Positions 1-7,892 of a stretch of 21,417 nt of DNA are shown here, one piece after another (within the stretch, counting starts at the first letter, position 1; every line of letters begins with the position of its first letter). Source of the stretch: Albimonas sp041685625. GTDB taxonomy: Bacteria; Pseudomonadota; Alphaproteobacteria; Rhodobacterales; Rhodobacteraceae. Position numbers and translations under genes: made by a program. Under the pieces are notes generated by a model, which worked only from the letters and a program-made list of their open reading frames with translations, was not told where the DNA came from and ran no database searches. Location: positions 1 to 21,417 of the forward strand of contig JAWLFJ010000065.1 in NCBI GenBank assembly GCA_041685625.1, in the 5' to 3' direction.

Positions 1-1
1 G

Positions 2-421
2 GCGGAGGCCGAAGCCCGCGCCGCGGTCCTCGCGCCCGTCGTCGCCCGCGCCCGGCCCTATCTGCGCCTGCTCCAGCCGGAGGCCGAACTCGCGCTCTCG
101 CACGATCTCGACATCGCCGGCCTCGCCCGCGCCGGGCGCGAGGAGCCGTTCGAGCGCCTCTCCGTCGGGGCGCGCGAACAGGTCTCGGTGCTGGTGCGCC
201 TCGCCTTCGCCGACTGGCTGGCGGAGACCGGCCGGCCCGCCATGGTGGTGCTCGACGACGCGCTGAACCACGCCGACGCGGCCCGGCTCGAGCGGATGCA
301 GACCGCGCTCTGGAAGGCCGCCGAACGCCTTCAGGTGCTGGTGCTGACCTGCCGGCCGCGCGACTGGACGTCCGCCGGCGCCACGGTGCGCCGCCTCGCC
401 GCGCCACCGTCCGCCGGCTGA
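2..421 (+). CDS. C-terminal fragment of YhaN-like SMC/AAA-family ATPase (start outside window)
   Basis: The frame is open from the left edge to a TGA at 419-421, giving about 139 residues of the end of a larger protein. The visible part carries the hallmarks of the C-terminal half of an SMC-type ATPase head. There is a signature-like LSVGAREQVSVLVRLAFADW (SGG-type ABC loop, here with V for the first G), then a Walker B-like MVVLDDALNHAD, then QVLVLTCRPRDW. This arrangement is typical of YhaN/RecF-like AAA proteins that work with a YhaO/SbcD-type nuclease in DNA repair, but the partner, if any, lies upstream and cannot be seen. The downstream 183 bp separates it from the Mrp operon, so it probably ends its own transcription unit. 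The family call is fairly secure; the biological role is inference from the family. Confidence 0.8.
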   Translation, partial: AEAEARAAVLAPVVARARPYLRLLQPEAELALSHDLDIAGLARAGREEPFERLSVGAREQVSVLVRLAFADWLAETGRPAMVVLDDALNHADAARLERMQTALWKAAERLQVLVLTCRPRDWTSAGATVRRLAAPPSAG

Positions 422-604
422 GGTCGCCCTCGAAAGGGGGGTGTTCCCGACCACCGGATCGCATATCTGTGCCGCACGCTGCGCCCCAGCGCCGGCGGCG
501 AAAGACGCCGACCATCGCCGAGGAGGTCTCACCCTGACTTCGGACCCGACATCGACGCCTGCGGCACACTCCACGCGCCGTCGCCCCCGCGACGGTGGTC
601 CGAC
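422..604 (+). promoter_or_regulatory. Leader/promoter region of the mrp operon
   Basis: These 183 bases lie between the ATPase stop and the mrpA GTG. No convincing sigma-70 hexamer pair is visible. The clearest signal is a strong Shine-Dalgarno, AGGAGG at 521-526, which sits about 80 bases too far upstream for mrpA but 7 bases before a CTG at 534. No simple terminator for the upstream ATPase gene is evident. The mrpA frame is open through the whole region but has no ATG or GTG and encodes no hydrophobic helix, so it does not supply an extended mrpA N-terminus. Confidence 0.45.
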
Positions 605-608
605 GTGA
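534..608 (+). CDS. Possible 24-codon leader peptide coupled to mrpA
   Basis: A CTG at 534 is placed 7 bases after the best ribosome binding site in the region (AGGAGG, 521-526). It opens a 24-residue reading frame rich in Thr, Pro and Arg, ending in TGA at 606-608. That stop overlaps the mrpA GTG (605) as GTGA, the same coupling geometry used between the later mrp genes. This could be a leader peptide that feeds ribosomes into mrpA. The start is a rare CTG and the sequence resembles nothing I know, so it is a hypothesis only. Alternatively mrpA is initiated directly using the weak GGTGG at 594-598. Confidence 0.2.
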   Translation: MTSDPTSTPAAHSTRRRPRDGGPT

Positions 609-2848
609 GCGCCGTGGCGTCGGTCGGCGACGCCGACCGTTCGGGGCCTTGGGCGGGCGCGCTGCTCGCCCTCGTCTCGGCCGCGGCGGCTGCGGCGTTC
701 GCGACGCTGATTCCCGAGATCTCCCGAAACGAGGCGGTCGCCGCCGAATGGGCCTGGGCGCCGGCGCTCGACGTCTCCCTGGCCTTCAGGGTGGACGGGC
801 TGAGCCTCGTGTTCGCGCTGCTGATCACCGGTTTCGGGGCCGTGATCTCGGCCTATTCCATCTCCTATCTGCGCGGCCACCGGCACCAGACGCACTTCTT
901 CCTCTATCTCGCGCTGTTCGAGGCCGGAATGCTCGGTCTCGTGCTGGCCGACGACGTGATCGCCCTCTTCGCCTTCTGGGAGGTGACGACCGTCGCCTCC
1001 TTCCTGCTGGTCGGGTTCGAGACGACGCAGAAGGCGCGCCGTTCCGCCTGGATGTCGCTGCTGATCACGGGCGCCGGGGGGCTGGCGCTGCTCGCGGGCC
1101 TGATCTGGCTCGGCCTCGTCACCGGCACGACCCGGATCTCCGAGATCACGGCGGCCGGCGGCCTCGGCGGGCACGCCGCCTATCTGCCGATCACGCTCCT
1201 GGTCCTCGCCGGAGCCTTCGCCAAGTCGGCCCAGTTCCCGCTGCACATCTGGCTGCCGAACGCGATGGCCGCGCCGACGCCGGTCAGCGCCTATCTGCAC
1301 TCCGCGACGATGGTGAAGGCCGGCGTCTACCTGCTGGCGCGCCTGCACCCGGCGCTCTCCGGCACGGATTTCTGGACGACCACGCTCGGCCTCGTCGGCG
1401 GCTTCACGATGCTGATGGCGGCGATCCTCTCGCTGCGCCAGAAGGACCTGAAGCTGGCGCTCGCCTATTCCTCGGTGATGTCGCTCGGCTCGCTGGTGAT
1501 GTTCCTCGGGGCCGAGGAGACCGTGGCGGCCGCCGCGGCGATGACGTTCCTGATCGTCCACGCGCTCTACAAGGCGTCGCTGTTCCTCGTCGTCGGCTCG
1601 ATCGACAAGATGACCGGCACGCGGGACCTTGACCGGCTCGGCGGGCTCTGGCGGACGATGCCGATGACCTCGATCGCCGGGGTTCTCGCCGCGGGCTCGA
1701 TGGCGGGCTTCCCGCCGTTCCTCGGCTTCGTCGGCAAGGAGCTGAAATACGAAGGCGCCCTCGCCATCGCGGAGGAGCCGGCGCCGCTCGCCGCCGCCGC
1801 GGTGATCGCCAACGCCCTGATGGTCGCGCTCGCCCTCGCGGTGATCTTCCGCGTGGTGCTGTCGCGGCCGGGAAGGACGCCGAAGACGCCGCGCGAGGCG
1901 CCGACGCTGATCTGGCTCGGCCCGCTGCTCCTCGCCGTGGGCGGCCTGCTCTTCGGCGTGGCGCCCGACCTCGTGGGGCGCACGCTGGTGCAGCCGGCCG
2001 CCGCAGCGATGCTTGGCGCGCCGGCGGAGATCAAGCTGAAGCTCTGGCACGGGGTGAACTTGCCTCTGATGATGAGCGTCGCGACGCTCGCCCTCGGCGT
2101 CGCCTTCCACCTCGCGCGCGAGCCGCTGGCGCGGCTGATCGCGCGGCTGCCGGGCGGGGCGGAGGCCATCTGGGACGGTCTGCTGGACGGCGTCCAGACC
2201 GGCTTCGCCGCCGTCACGCGCGGCGTGCAGCCCGGCTCGCTGCGCACCTATCTCACCGTCACCTTCCTCGCCGTCGCCGCCGCGCCGCTGGCCGGGCTGC
2301 GCCTCGCCGGCGGCCTGCCCGAGGCGAGCTTCGCCCTGACCGAGCCGCAGGCGCTGGCCGCCGCCGCGCTCTGCGCAGGGGGGGCGCTGACCGCGGCGCT
2401 GGCGCATCGCCGGATCCTCGCCCTCGCCGGCCTCGGCGCCTCGGGCACCGGGCTTTCGCTTCTCTTCCTCACCTTCGGCGCGCCCGACGTGGCGGCGACG
2501 CAGATCCTGGTCGACGTCCTGCTGCTCGTGCTCGTCGCCGCCGTCATGCCCCGCCTGCCGGAGCTGCCGCCGCGCCGCCGGGGCCGAAGCCGCGACGCCT
2601 TCGTCGCCGGGGCCGTCGGGCTCGCCGTCGCGCTCGCGACCCTCGCGGCCACCGTCGGTCCGTTCGACGCATCGGTCGCCGACGCGATGTCGGCGCGCAG
2701 CCTGCCCGAAGCGCTCGGCCGCAACGTCGTCAACGTGGTGCTGGTGGATTTCCGCGCGCTCGACACCTTCGGCGAGATCGTCGTGGTCGCCGCCGCGGCG
2801 GTCGGCGGGCTCGCGCTGCTGCGCCGTACGCGGAGGAGCCCGGCATGA
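605..2848 (+). CDS. mrpA: Na+/H+ antiporter subunit A (MrpA/MnhA)
   Basis: This 747-residue polytopic membrane protein is the large subunit of the multi-subunit Mrp cation/proton antiporter, related to complex I subunit NuoL. The NuoL-like core carries the expected charged residues. E126 lies in AFWEVTTVASF, K207 in GAFAKSAQFPLHIWLPNAM, and K238 in the stretch SAYLHSATMVKAG. The C-terminus contains the DUF4040/MbhD-like segment (LLFLTFGAPDVAATQILVDV, about residues 620-640) and the MbhE-like NVVNVVLVDFRALDTFGE. The start is GTG 605. The usual first hydrophobic helix of MrpA is missing: residues 1-13 are hydrophilic and the first membrane segment (about 15-37) aligns with the family's second. 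It is first in an operon with mrpB-G, overlapping mrpB by 4 bases (ATGA). Identity is certain; the exact start is not. Confidence 0.95.
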   Translation: MSAVASVGDADRSGPWAGALLALVSAAAAAAFATLIPEISRNEAVAAEWAWAPALDVSLAFRVDGLSLVFALLITGFGAVISAYSISYLRGHRHQTHFFLYLALFEAGMLGLVLADDVIALFAFWEVTTVASFLLVGFETTQKARRSAWMSLLITGAGGLALLAGLIWLGLVTGTTRISEITAAGGLGGHAAYLPITLLVLAGAFAKSAQFPLHIWLPNAMAAPTPVSAYLHSATMVKAGVYLLARLHPALSGTDFWTTTLGLVGGFTMLMAAILSLRQKDLKLALAYSSVMSLGSLVMFLGAEETVAAAAAMTFLIVHALYKASLFLVVGSIDKMTGTRDLDRLGGLWRTMPMTSIAGVLAAGSMAGFPPFLGFVGKELKYEGALAIAEEPAPLAAAAVIANALMVALALAVIFRVVLSRPGRTPKTPREAPTLIWLGPLLLAVGGLLFGVAPDLVGRTLVQPAAAAMLGAPAEIKLKLWHGVNLPLMMSVATLALGVAFHLAREPLARLIARLPGGAEAIWDGLLDGVQTGFAAVTRGVQPGSLRTYLTVTFLAVAAAPLAGLRLAGGLPEASFALTEPQALAAAALCAGGALTAALAHRRILALAGLGASGTGLSLLFLTFGAPDVAATQILVDVLLLVLVAAVMPRLPELPPRRRGRSRDAFVAGAVGLAVALATLAATVGPFDASVADAMSARSLPEALGRNVVNVVLVDFRALDTFGEIVVVAAAAVGGLALLRRTRRSPA

Positions 2849-3261
2849 CCTCCCCGATCCTGCAGGCCGCGACGCGGCTGATCTCGACGCTGCTGATCGT
2901 GTTCTCGCTGTTCCTGCTGGTGCGCGGGCACGACGCGCCGGGCGGCGGCTTCATCGGCGGGCTCGTCGCGGCCTCGTCCTTCACGCTGCTCGCCATGAGC
3001 CACGGGGTGGAGACGGCGCGGCTCGCGCTGCGGCTGCCGCCCGCCACCGTCGCCGCGCTCGGCGTCGGCGCCGCGCTCCTGGCCGGGCTGATCCCGCTCG
3101 TCGTCGGCGACGCGCCCTTCGCCGCGGTCTGGGTCTTCGTCGGCGGTCCGAAGGGCGAGGGGCTGCCGCTGTCCACCGTGCTCCTCTTCGACTTCGGCGT
3201 CTGGCTGGTGGTGCTCGGCGCCGTGCTCGGCCTCGTCTTCGCGCTGGAGGAGGACGCCTGA
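2845..3261 (+). CDS. mrpB: Na+/H+ antiporter subunit B (MrpB)
   Basis: This 138-residue membrane protein belongs to the MnhB family (MrpB/MbhF-like), a small structural subunit needed to assemble the Mrp complex. It shows the family's N-terminal pattern: a helix ending LFLLVRGHDAPGGGFIGGL (residues about 20-40), with the GHxxPGGGFxGG motif, followed by three further hydrophobic segments. The C-terminus LLFDFGVWLVVLGAVLGLVFALEED is also typical. The ATG at 2845 overlaps the mrpA TGA, so the two are translationally coupled. It overlaps mrpC by a single base. Confidence 0.95.
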   Translation: MTSPILQAATRLISTLLIVFSLFLLVRGHDAPGGGFIGGLVAASSFTLLAMSHGVETARLALRLPPATVAALGVGAALLAGLIPLVVGDAPFAAVWVFVGGPKGEGLPLSTVLLFDFGVWLVVLGAVLGLVFALEEDA

Positions 3262-3686
3262 TGGAGTGGGTCTTCGCTCTTCTCGCCGGCGTCCTCGCCG
3301 CCTCGGGCGTCTACCTGATGCTGGCGCGCCATCTGCTGCAGGTCGTCTTCGGCATCACGCTGATCAGCGGTGCGGCGAGCGTGGTGGTCTTCGTCTCCGG
3401 CCGCCTCTCCGCGGTGGCGCCCGCTCTGGTTCCGACGGGAGCCGAGGCGCCGCCCGCCGGCGCCGCCAACCCGCTGCCCCAGGCGCTTGTGCTGACCGCC
3501 ATCGTGATCGGCTTCGGCCTCGCCGCCTTCGCGCTCGCGCTGACCGTCGCCGCGCATCGCCGCCTCGGCACCGCCGATCCCGAGGCGATGCGCGAGGCCG
3601 AGCCGCGCGCGCCGGAGACGCCGCCGGCCGAGCCTCCCGCCGCCGAGCGGCCCGCGTTCGAGCCGCCGCGAGAGGCCGCGGAATGA
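3261..3686 (+). CDS. mrpC: Na+/H+ antiporter subunit C (MrpC) with Pro/Glu-rich tail
   Basis: This 141-residue protein is the NuoK-like small subunit MrpC. It has three membrane segments. It carries the family stretch GVYLMLARHLLQVVFGITLISGAASVVVF (in parts, residues about 16-45) and the NPLPQALVLTAIVIGFGLAAFALAL segment (residues about 71-95). A roughly 40-residue C-terminal tail rich in Pro, Glu and Ala follows the last helix. This tail is longer than in the compact members of the family and is probably cytoplasmic and disordered (inference). The ATG overlaps the mrpB stop by one base and the gene overlaps mrpD by four (ATGA). Confidence 0.95.
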   Translation: MEWVFALLAGVLAASGVYLMLARHLLQVVFGITLISGAASVVVFVSGRLSAVAPALVPTGAEAPPAGAANPLPQALVLTAIVIGFGLAAFALALTVAAHRRLGTADPEAMREAEPRAPETPPAEPPAAERPAFEPPREAAE

Positions 3687-5230
3687 CCTGGCTGCTCGCC
3701 GCGCCGCTGCTGATCCCCTTCGCCGCCGCCGTCGCGGCGCTGCTGGCGCCGCGCGTCGGCGTCCCGCCGCGGCTCGTCTCGCTGATCGGCTCGGTCCTGC
3801 ATCTCGGGGCGGCGCTGGCGCTGGGCGAGCGGGTGCTGCGCGACGGCGTGATCGCCGAGGGCATGGGCGGCTGGGCGCCGCCGGTCGGCATCGTGCTCGT
3901 GGCCGATCCGTTCTCGGCGCTGATGCTGCTCGCGGCCGCCGGGCTCGGCCTCGCGGTCGCCGTGTTCGCCCTGGCGGACATCGATCCGCGGCGCGAGGCG
4001 GCGGGCTGGCACGCGCTCTTCCAGCTCCTGCTCGCCGGCGCCTCGGGCGCCTTCCTGACCGGCGACCTCTTCAACCTCTACGTCTGGTTCGAGGTGATGC
4101 TGATCGCGAGCTTCGGCATGATGACCGTCGGCGGCTCCAAGGCCGAGCTCGACGCGGGGGTGAAATACGTCGCGCTGAACCTCGTCGCGACGGTCGCGTT
4201 CCTCGCCGCCATCGGCCTCGTGCACGGGGTGGCGGGCACGCTGACGCTTGCCGATCTTCCGGGCCGGATCGACGCCGCGCTCGCCGCCGATCCCGCGGTC
4301 GCCCCGGCCCTCGGCGCGGCGGCGCTGCTCCTGCTCACGGCGCTCGGCGCCAAGGCGGGGCTGTTCCCGCTCTTCTTCTGGCTGCCGGCCTCCTATCACG
4401 CGCCCTCGGCGGCGACGACGGCGATCTTCGCGGCGCTGCTGACCAAGGCCGGCGTCTACGCGATGATCCGGGTCTTCACCCTCGTCTTCCCCGACGGCCC
4501 GGCGCTCGACGTCCTCGCGCCCTTCGCCATCGCCACGATGGTCCTCGGCGTGATCGGCGCGGCGGCGCAGAAGGAGGTGAACCGCATCCTCGCCTTCCAC
4601 ATCGTCAGCCAGATCGGCTACGTCGCGCTCGGCCTCGCCATCGGCTCGGCCCTCGCGCTGGCGGGGGCGATCCTATACCTCCTGCACAACATCGTGGTGA
4701 AGGCGAACCTGATCCTGCTGGCCGGCGTGGCTCGGCGGCTGACCGGCAGCCACCACCTCTCCCGCGCCGGCGGTCTCTACCTCGTGGCGCCGGGCCTCTC
4801 GGCGCTGTTCGTCGTGGCCGCCTTCGCGATGGCGGGCGTCCCGCCGCTCTCGGGCTTCTGGGGCAAGCTCGCGCTGATCCGCGCGGGGCTTGAGGCCGAG
4901 GACTGGGCCGCGGTCGCGGCGGTGCTGGGCGTCGGTCTCTTCACGCTCTACTCGATGACCAAGATCTGGCTTCAGGGCTGGCTCGCCCCCCACGGCGAGG
5001 GGCGCACGCGCCCGCTCGCCGCGCTGCCCCGCGGCGCGCGGATCGCCTTCGTCGCGCCGACCGCGGCGCTCACCGTCGTCACGCTCGGGCTCGGCCTGTT
5101 CCCCGACGCGCCGTTCCGCGCGGCCTCCGCGGCGGCCGAGGGGCTGCTGGACCCCGCGCCCTACGTCGCCGCGGTGATGGGCGCGCCGCCCGACACCGCC
5201 CTCGCCGCCGCAGGAGGGACCGCGCCGTGA
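3683..5230 (+). CDS. mrpD: Na+/H+ antiporter subunit D (MrpD)
   Basis: This 515-residue NuoM/N-like subunit is one of the two proton/sodium-translocating antiporter modules of the Mrp complex. The start is the ATG at 3683 overlapping the mrpC TGA; although the frame is open further upstream, the protein sequence MTWLLAAPLLIPFAAAV is the expected N-terminus. Key charged residues are present: E137 in LYVWFEVMLIASFGMM, K224 in LGAKAGLFPLFFWLPASYHA, and K255 in LLTKAGVYAMIRVF. NRILAFHIVSQIGY and the later LLHNIVVKANL are also characteristic. About 14 membrane segments are expected from the family. It overlaps mrpE by 4 bases (GTGA). Confidence 0.96.
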   Translation: MTWLLAAPLLIPFAAAVAALLAPRVGVPPRLVSLIGSVLHLGAALALGERVLRDGVIAEGMGGWAPPVGIVLVADPFSALMLLAAAGLGLAVAVFALADIDPRREAAGWHALFQLLLAGASGAFLTGDLFNLYVWFEVMLIASFGMMTVGGSKAELDAGVKYVALNLVATVAFLAAIGLVHGVAGTLTLADLPGRIDAALAADPAVAPALGAAALLLLTALGAKAGLFPLFFWLPASYHAPSAATTAIFAALLTKAGVYAMIRVFTLVFPDGPALDVLAPFAIATMVLGVIGAAAQKEVNRILAFHIVSQIGYVALGLAIGSALALAGAILYLLHNIVVKANLILLAGVARRLTGSHHLSRAGGLYLVAPGLSALFVVAAFAMAGVPPLSGFWGKLALIRAGLEAEDWAAVAAVLGVGLFTLYSMTKIWLQGWLAPHGEGRTRPLAALPRGARIAFVAPTAALTVVTLGLGLFPDAPFRAASAAAEGLLDPAPYVAAVMGAPPDTALAAAGGTAP

Positions 5231-5700
5231 ACGTCTTCGCCGTCAATCTGGTGCTCGCCGCGGCCTGGGCCGCGCTGGTGGGCGAGTTCACGCTGCCGAA
5301 CCTGACCGTCGGCTTCCTCGTCGCCTTCCTCGCGCTGCGCCTGATGCGCCCGCTTTTCGCCGACGACAGCTATTTCCTGCGCGTCCCGCGTCTGGCGGCC
5401 CTCGCGCTGCTGTTCCTCTACGACCTCGTCGTCTCCTCGCTGCGCGTCGCCCAGGACGTGCTGCGCCCGCTCCCGAAGAACACCCCCGGCATCGTCGCGG
5501 TGCCCCTGAAGGCCGCGACCGACACCGAGATCCTGCTGGTCTCCTCGCTCGTCACCCTCACTCCCGGCTCGCTCAGCCTCGACCTCTCGTCCGACGCGCG
5601 GACGCTCTACGTCCACGGCATGTTCGTCGAGGACGCCGAGGATCTGCGCCGCGAGGTGAGCGAGCAGCTCGAGACCGCCGTGCTGAAGGCCCTCCGATGA
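5227..5700 (+). CDS. mrpE: Na+/H+ antiporter subunit E (MrpE)
   Basis: This 157-residue membrane protein of the MnhE family is required for full antiport activity. An N-terminal hydrophobic pair (residues about 4-35 and 55-75) is followed by a soluble region. That region contains the family's TEILLVSSLVTLTPGSLSLD and the LYVHGMFVEDAEDLR stretch. It starts with GTG at 5227 inside a GTGA overlap with the mrpD stop, and overlaps mrpF by 4 bases. Confidence 0.95.
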   Translation: MNVFAVNLVLAAAWAALVGEFTLPNLTVGFLVAFLALRLMRPLFADDSYFLRVPRLAALALLFLYDLVVSSLRVAQDVLRPLPKNTPGIVAVPLKAATDTEILLVSSLVTLTPGSLSLDLSSDARTLYVHGMFVEDAEDLRREVSEQLETAVLKALR

Positions 5701-6002
5701 CCCTCCTGCCCCTCGCCGCCGAACTCGCGAGCTGGACGCTGCTCGCCTCGGCCTTCCTCGCCGCGATCCGCCTCGTGATCGGCCCGGGCGTCGCCGACCG
5801 GGCCGTGGCGCTGGACCTCCTCGCGGTGCTGGTGGTCGCCTATGCGGGCCTGCGCGCGCTCGCCACCGGCATCGACGCCTATCTCGACGTCGCCACGGTG
5901 ATCGCGCTGACCGGCTTTCTCGGCACGCTCGCCTTCGCGCGCTTCATCGTAAGGCGCACGCCGACCCGGCTCGACCGCGCGGCGCGCAAGGAGGGATCGT
6001 GA
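5697..6002 (+). CDS. mrpF: Na+/H+ antiporter subunit F (MrpF)
   Basis: This 101-residue protein with three predicted membrane helices belongs to the MnhF/PhaF family. It shows the typical RLVIGPGVADRAVALDLLAV block (residues about 26-45) and LDVATVIALTGFLGTLAFARFI, ending in a short basic tail. It is a small structural subunit of the Mrp complex. The ATG at 5697 overlaps the mrpE TGA, and its own stop overlaps the mrpG GTG. Confidence 0.95.
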   Translation: MTLLPLAAELASWTLLASAFLAAIRLVIGPGVADRAVALDLLAVLVVAYAGLRALATGIDAYLDVATVIALTGFLGTLAFARFIVRRTPTRLDRAARKEGS

Positions 6003-6349
6003 GCCTCTGGGACGCGCCCTTGTGGGAACTGGCGGCGGCCGCGATGGTGGCCGTCGGCGCGCTCTTCTGCCTCGTGGCGGGGATCGGCGTGCTGCGCCTC
6101 GGCGACGTCTTCATGCGGATGCACGCGACGACGAAGGCCGGCACCCTCGGCGCCGGCCTCGTCATGGGCGCCCTCGCCCTCGTCTCGGATGACGCGGGAT
6201 CGGCCGCCAAGGCCGCCGGCGCCATGATCTTCCTGCTGCTGACCGCGCCGGTCGCGGCGCACATGATCGCCCGCGCCGCCTACCGCTCCGGGGCCAAGCT
6301 CTCGCCCCGCACCTGGATCGACGAACGCTCCGACGCCGACGACGACTAG
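5999..6349 (+). CDS. mrpG: Na+/H+ antiporter subunit G (MrpG)
   Basis: This 116-residue, three-helix membrane protein of the MnhG/PhaG family has the characteristic GVLRLGDVFMRMHATTKAGT motif (residues about 30-49) and KAAGAMIFLLLTAPVAAHMIARAAYRS in its third helix. It completes the seven-subunit Mrp antiporter. The start is a GTG overlapping the mrpF stop by 4 bases. Its TAG stop (6347-6349) lies within a CTAG that also contains the stop of the convergent anti-sigma gene, so no space remains for a dedicated terminator between them. Confidence 0.95.
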   Translation: MSLWDAPLWELAAAAMVAVGALFCLVAGIGVLRLGDVFMRMHATTKAGTLGAGLVMGALALVSDDAGSAAKAAGAMIFLLLTAPVAAHMIARAAYRSGAKLSPRTWIDERSDADDD

Positions 6350-7155
6350 TCGGCCGTCATCCGCCGCGACACCGCCGCCACTCGCGTCGCGACCGCCGAG
6401 ACGTCGGCGCCCGCGCCCGACTCGAGCACCGCCCAGGCGAGTTCGCCCGCCTTCCACCAGCTCGCGTAGACGTCGCCGAGGCGCACGAGATGCAGCGTCC
6501 CGTCCTGCGGCGCCGGATGCCGACCGAACACGACACTGACCCGATCGCCCTCCGCGTTCTCGTACATCAGCTGCGCCGTGGCGCCCTGCGCGCCGCCCAG
6601 CAGCCGCCCCCCGATCAGTTCGAACCCCAGATCCTCGATGTGCGGGATCCGCACCGCATGGTCGAGATGACCGGAGAACCAAACGCGCATCAGCTCCTCG
6701 TCGGAGGAGAAGAACTCCACCGGATGCACCGCGTCCGGCGCGAAGATCGCATGCGCGCCCGCCGCCTCCTCCACGAAGCGCGGCGCCTCGGAGGCGGGCA
6801 GCACCTGCCGCGTCGTCGCCGCGTCGTGGGCGAACCAGCCGCCCGCCGCCACCCCCGCCGCCGCGACGACCGCCGCGGCCGCGAAGGCGGCGAGGCGCCG
6901 TCGCCGCCGCCCGCGCAGCCGCCCCGCCAGCCGAGTGGCGAGGGCCGCGACCACGGGGTCCGGCGGCTCGCGTTCCGGTCCGTCGGACAGCGCCGCGCGC
7001 TCGCGCATCATGCGGGTCATCTCGGAGCGAAGCGCCGGGTCCGCCTGCAGCGCGGCCTCGACCCGCGCCGCCGACGCGTCGTCGAGCTCGCCGTCGCAGA
7101 AGGCGCCGAGCTCGGCTTCCGACACCACGTTCCCGGCCCCGCCCCGCCCGCTCAT
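6346..7155 (-). CDS. Membrane-anchored anti-sigma factor (RsiW-like)
   Basis: This 269-residue protein has the layout of a transmembrane anti-sigma factor. The N-terminal cytoplasmic region has the ELGAFCDGELDDASAARVEA motif (residues 15-34), typical of anti-sigma domains that bind an ECF sigma factor. A strongly basic stretch (RGRRRRR, 81-87) leads into one membrane helix (about 88-108). A periplasmic domain of about 160 residues follows. No HxxxCxxC zinc motif is visible. The ATG at 7155 has an excellent ribosome site (AGGAGG, 7 bases away) and follows the sigma gene by 11 bases, so the two are cotranscribed. It presumably sequesters the upstream ECF sigma until an envelope or redox signal arrives. 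The signal is unknown. Confidence 0.82.
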   Translation of the reverse strand: MSGRGGAGNVVSEAELGAFCDGELDDASAARVEAALQADPALRSEMTRMMRERAALSDGPEREPPDPVVAALATRLAGRLRGRRRRRLAAFAAAAVVAAAGVAAGGWFAHDAATTRQVLPASEAPRFVEEAAGAHAIFAPDAVHPVEFFSSDEELMRVWFSGHLDHAVRIPHIEDLGFELIGGRLLGGAQGATAQLMYENAEGDRVSVVFGRHPAPQDGTLHLVRLGDVYASWWKAGELAWAVLESGAGADVSAVATRVAAVSRRMTAD

Positions 7156-7166
7156 CGCCCGTCCTC

Positions 7167-7667
7167 CTACGACCCCCGAGCCGCGTCGGAGAGCCGCGCC
7201 TTCATCGCCGCCCGGCCGCGCGCCACGCGCGACATCAACGTACCGAGCTTGACGCCCAACGCATCGGCCGCTTCGGCGTAGCTCATGTTGCCCGCCGTGA
7301 TCAACGCGATCGCGACCCTCTGCTCCTCCGGCAGCGCCGCGAGGACGCCCAGCGTCTCGCGAAGCTCCATCCGCTCCTCGGCGCTCGCAGGCTCCGTCGG
7401 CTCCTCCCGCGGCTCGCGCGCAAGCCAGCGTCGGCGCACCGCGTCGCGCCGCCGATCGGAGCGCACGCGGTTCAGCATGATCGAGGTCAGCCAGGTCCGC
7501 AGCGTCGAGCCGCCCCGGAACCGGTCCACCGCGCCCAGAGCGCTGAGCAGCGTCTCCTGCACGAGGTCGTCGGCCGCCGCGGCGTCGCCGTCGGTCAGCA
7601 CCAGCGCGAAACGCCGCAGCCGCGGCAGCTCCACGGCGATCTCGTCCTCGGTCCGCGCTCGGCCCAT
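7167..7667 (-). CDS. ECF-family RNA polymerase sigma factor
   Basis: From the ATG at 7667 this is a 166-residue ECF sigma factor. Region 2 contains DDLVQETLLSALGAVDRFRGG and TLRTWLTSIMLNRVRSDRRR. Region 4 contains LPEEQRVAIALITAGNMSY, then AEAADALGVKLGTLMSRVARGR, a helix-turn-helix for the -35 element. A longer start at 7745 is possible, but the bases before it read as an anti-Shine-Dalgarno and the extra 26 residues are not family-like, so I prefer 7667. It lies directly upstream of its probable anti-sigma factor and diverges from the small gene at 7893. Such pairs are commonly autoregulated, which would place its promoter in 7668-7892. Its regulon cannot be read from the window. Confidence 0.9.
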   Translation of the reverse strand: MGRARTEDEIAVELPRLRRFALVLTDGDAAAADDLVQETLLSALGAVDRFRGGSTLRTWLTSIMLNRVRSDRRRDAVRRRWLAREPREEPTEPASAEERMELRETLGVLAALPEEQRVAIALITAGNMSYAEAADALGVKLGTLMSRVARGRAAMKARLSDAARGS

Positions 7668-7892
7668 GCCCTCTTCCGTCCGCCCGGCCGTGCCGGCGCA
7701 CCCCTGTCCGATACGCTCGGCGCGGCGCCTTCGTCCATCCGACATAGGAGAAAATCGCGTCGTCTCACGGTCTTGCGATCCATGGCAGAAAAAAACGGTT
7801 CGTTAGGGATGAAAATCCGTTCCCGAAGCGTCTCACACCGTGACGGCGCCGGGGGTGGTCCCGGCGTCCGAGACAGACGAATGGAGATCCGA
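7668..7892. promoter_or_regulatory. Divergent promoter region between ECF sigma and small helical protein
   Basis: This is the most AT-rich non-coding interval of the window, including an A7 run at 7789-7795. Reading the minus strand there is GGGAACGG (7824-7817), resembling a GGAAC -35 of ECF-type promoters. About 16 bases later comes CGAAC (7802-7798), a poor match to a CGTT-like -10; this could be the sigma operon's own promoter, but only as a suggestion. The octamer CGTCTCAC occurs twice, at 7761-7768 and 7829-7836, in the same orientation. The second copy continues into a TCACACCGTGA dyad. These may be operator sites. GGAG at 7883-7886 is the ribosome site for the gene starting at 7893. 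Confidence 0.4.

Noticed and set aside
3311..4600. Minus-strand open frame of 429 codons opposite mrpC and mrpD
   Set aside because: Composition is dominated by Arg, Glu and Gly as expected for the reverse of membrane-protein codons; mrpD is unmistakable on the other strand.
7668..7745. Longer ECF sigma start at 7745
   Set aside because: The bases before it (TTTTCTCCT) are the complement of a ribosome site and the extra residues are not sigma-like.
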